Made by a program: the position numbers and the translations under genes. A stretch of DNA of 6,496 nucleotides, from assembly GCA_937896295.1 (NCBI GenBank), contig CALBME010000075.1:1-6496 (forward strand). The letters run 5' to 3'. Of the stretch, positions 5,034-6,496 are shown piece by piece (position 1 is the first letter of the stretch; every line of letters begins with the position of its first letter). The notes beneath the pieces are model-generated. The model was not told where the DNA came from. It worked only from the letters and a program-made list of their open reading frames with translations, and did not search any database. The stretch is from an uncultured Micavibrio sp. GTDB lineage: Bacteria; Pseudomonadota; Alphaproteobacteria; Micavibrionales; UBA1664.

Positions 5034-6496
5034 ATGTTAAGTCTTTCCAACATTTCCTATAAAATCGGCCCGCGCACGATTATCGAAGAAACCAGCCTGA
5101 ACGTCATGGATGGCTGGCGCGTCGGCGTCGTCGGTGTCAACGGTGCGGGCAAGTCGACCCTGTTCAAGATGATCACCGGGGCGATCAAGCCCGACAGCGG
5201 CACGGTCAGCATGAACAAAAACCAGCGTATGGGCTGGGTGCGGCAGGACATTCCCGAGACGGATACACCGCTGATCGACCTCGTGCTGGCGGCGAACGAG
5301 CGCATGGCCGCGCTGTGGAAACAGGCGGAGACGGAAGAAGACCCCAACAAGCTGGCCGATATTTACCAGGAACTGGCGGATATGGACGCGTATTCGGCCC
5401 CGTCCAAGGCCGCGACCCTTCTGACGGGCCTTGGGTTCAAGGAAGAGCAACTGACCGAGCCGTTTTCATCTTTCTCAGGCGGCTGGCGCATGCGCGTCGC
5501 GCTGGCGTCGGCGCTGTTCGTGGAGCCGGAGGTTCTTTTATTAGACGAGCCGACCAACCACCTCGACCTTGAAGCCATCATGTGGCTTGAAAATTACCTG
5601 CTGAACTATCCGCATACGCTGATGATCATCTCCCACGACCGGGACCTGTTGAATAAATGTATCGACCACGTCTTCCATGTCGATAAGGGGCAGGTCACGG
5701 TGTACACCGGCAATTACGACACGTTCGAGCGCGAACGCGCCGCACGCCTGAACCTGCAGCAGAAGATGCACGACAAGCAGCAGGAACAGCGCGCACACAT
5801 GCAGGCCTTCGTCGACCGGTTCAAGGCCAAGGCATCGAAAGCCCGCCAGGCGCAAAGCCGGATGAAGGCGCTGGAGAAAATGGACATCGTGGACGCGGTG
5901 ATCGCGGACCGCGCCGTGCGTTTCCGTTTCCCGTCGCCGGAGGGTAAAATTCCATCCCCGATGATTTCGGTGACCAACGCCGATATCGGATATACCGAAG
6001 GCAAGCCCGTCCTGCGCCGCGTGCGCGAGAATATCGACATCGACGACCGCATCGCGCTTCTGGGCGCGAACGGCAACGGTAAATCGACGCTGATGAAGCT
6101 GATCGCCGGCAAGCTGGGCGCGATGAAGGGTGAAGTGTTCCGCACGGGCAAGATGCGCATCGGTTATTTCGGCCAGCAGCAGACCGAAGAGCTGGACCTT
6201 GAGTCCACGCCGTACATGGAAATGCGCGAGATCATGGTCAAGTCCGACCCGGACGTGAAAGAGCACAAGGTGCGCGCGGTTTTGGGATCGTTCGGGTTCG
6301 GGCGCGAGATGGCGGACAACAAGATCCGGTCGCTGTCGGGCGGGGAAAAGGCACGTCTTTTGTTCGCGTTCATGTCGTTCGATGCGCCGCATCTTCTGTT
6401 GCTGGACGAACCGACCAACCACCTTGATATCGATGCGCGCGAGGCGCTGGTGCAGGCGCTGAACGAATATGAGGGCGCGATCGTCATCGTCAGCCA
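5034..6496 (+). CDS. ABC-F family ATPase, YheS/Uup-like (C-terminus missing)
   Basis: Soluble twin-ATPase protein without membrane segments. Members of this family bind the ribosomal E site and act on translation. The 487 residues present show ATPase domain one with Walker A GVNGAGKST (34-42), signature FSGGWRMR (147-154), Walker B VLLLDE (167-172) with catalytic E172, and the H-loop SHD (H201). Then comes the charged helical P-site-tRNA-interaction linker (about 238-300), including RFKAKASKARQAQSRMKALE (262-281). Domain two has Walker A GANGNGKST (344-352), signature LSGGEKAR (434-441) and Walker B LLLLDE (454-459). The window ends at VIVS-H. Relatives have about 600-640 residues, so roughly 130 are missing. 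SGGWRMR and the linker favour YheS-like over EttA. The start at 5034 gives the expected opening MLSLSNISYKIG but has no good ribosome site; in-frame ATG 4998 and GTG 5010 are alternatives. Confidence 0.93.
   Translation, partial: MLSLSNISYKIGPRTIIEETSLNVMDGWRVGVVGVNGAGKSTLFKMITGAIKPDSGTVSMNKNQRMGWVRQDIPETDTPLIDLVLAANERMAALWKQAETEEDPNKLADIYQELADMDAYSAPSKAATLLTGLGFKEEQLTEPFSSFSGGWRMRVALASALFVEPEVLLLDEPTNHLDLEAIMWLENYLLNYPHTLMIISHDRDLLNKCIDHVFHVDKGQVTVYTGNYDTFERERAARLNLQQKMHDKQQEQRAHMQAFVDRFKAKASKARQAQSRMKALEKMDIVDAVIADRAVRFRFPSPEGKIPSPMISVTNADIGYTEGKPVLRRVRENIDIDDRIALLGANGNGKSTLMKLIAGKLGAMKGEVFRTGKMRIGYFGQQQTEELDLESTPYMEMREIMVKSDPDVKEHKVRAVLGSFGFGREMADNKIRSLSGGEKARLLFAFMSFDAPHLLLLDEPTNHLDIDAREALVQALNEYEGAIVIVS

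Noticed and set aside
5541..6422. Minus-strand open frame (293 codons) opposite the ABC-F gene
   Set aside because: The plus strand carries both Walker A, signature and Walker B sets; the minus-strand product is His/Val/Arg-rich with no motif.

Overview
The window looks like ordinary chromosome from an alphaproteobacterium with moderately high G+C. That placement is inferred from the protein families, the codon use and a near-perfect EcfG-type general-stress promoter (GGAAC-N16-CGTT) in front of a csbD-like gene. It could be tested with the typA sequence. I see no tRNA, rRNA, CRISPR array, insertion sequence or phage gene. Gene density is high, and the longest gap is about 220 bases.

Layout. 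(1) Positions 1-1393, minus strand: most of a CPA2-family (KefB/KefC/YbaL-like) cation:proton antiporter, cut by the left edge inside its RCK/TrkA-N domain. (2) 1429-1767, minus: a small ArsR-family winged-helix repressor lying 35 bases upstream of the antiporter, probably in one operon with it. (3) 1768-1846: a compact divergent control region. It holds a perfect 9+9 bp inverted repeat (arms AATAGTTCA/TGAACTATT, 7-base spacer) that overlaps plausible promoters in both directions. (4) 1847-2599, plus: a complete classical SDR oxidoreductase. (5) 2620-2648: a symmetrical terminator serving the convergent SDR and typA genes. (6) 2650-4482, minus: complete typA/bipA, a ribosome-associated translational GTPase. 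(7) 4660-4687: terminator of the csbD-like gene, inside the leader region of typA. (8) 4704-4919, minus: a 71-residue CsbD-like stress protein with the EcfG-type promoter. (9) From 5034, plus: an ABC-F ATPase of the YheS/Uup type, cut by the right edge at the H-loop of its second ATPase domain.

How the genes may work together. The left third reads as a small regulated module: one ArsR-type repressor, with two cysteines at the turn before its recognition region, appears to control itself, a Kef-like antiporter and a divergent NAD(P)H-dependent SDR through one operator. Kef-type antiporters in enterobacteria answer electrophile stress, so a thiol- or electrophile-responsive module is a reasonable but untested reading. 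The right two thirds hold translation and stress housekeeping genes (TypA, CsbD-like, ABC-F) with no clear joint operon. The most distinctive signals are the shared operator, the probably leaderless arsR message, and the EcfG-type promoter of the csbD-like gene.
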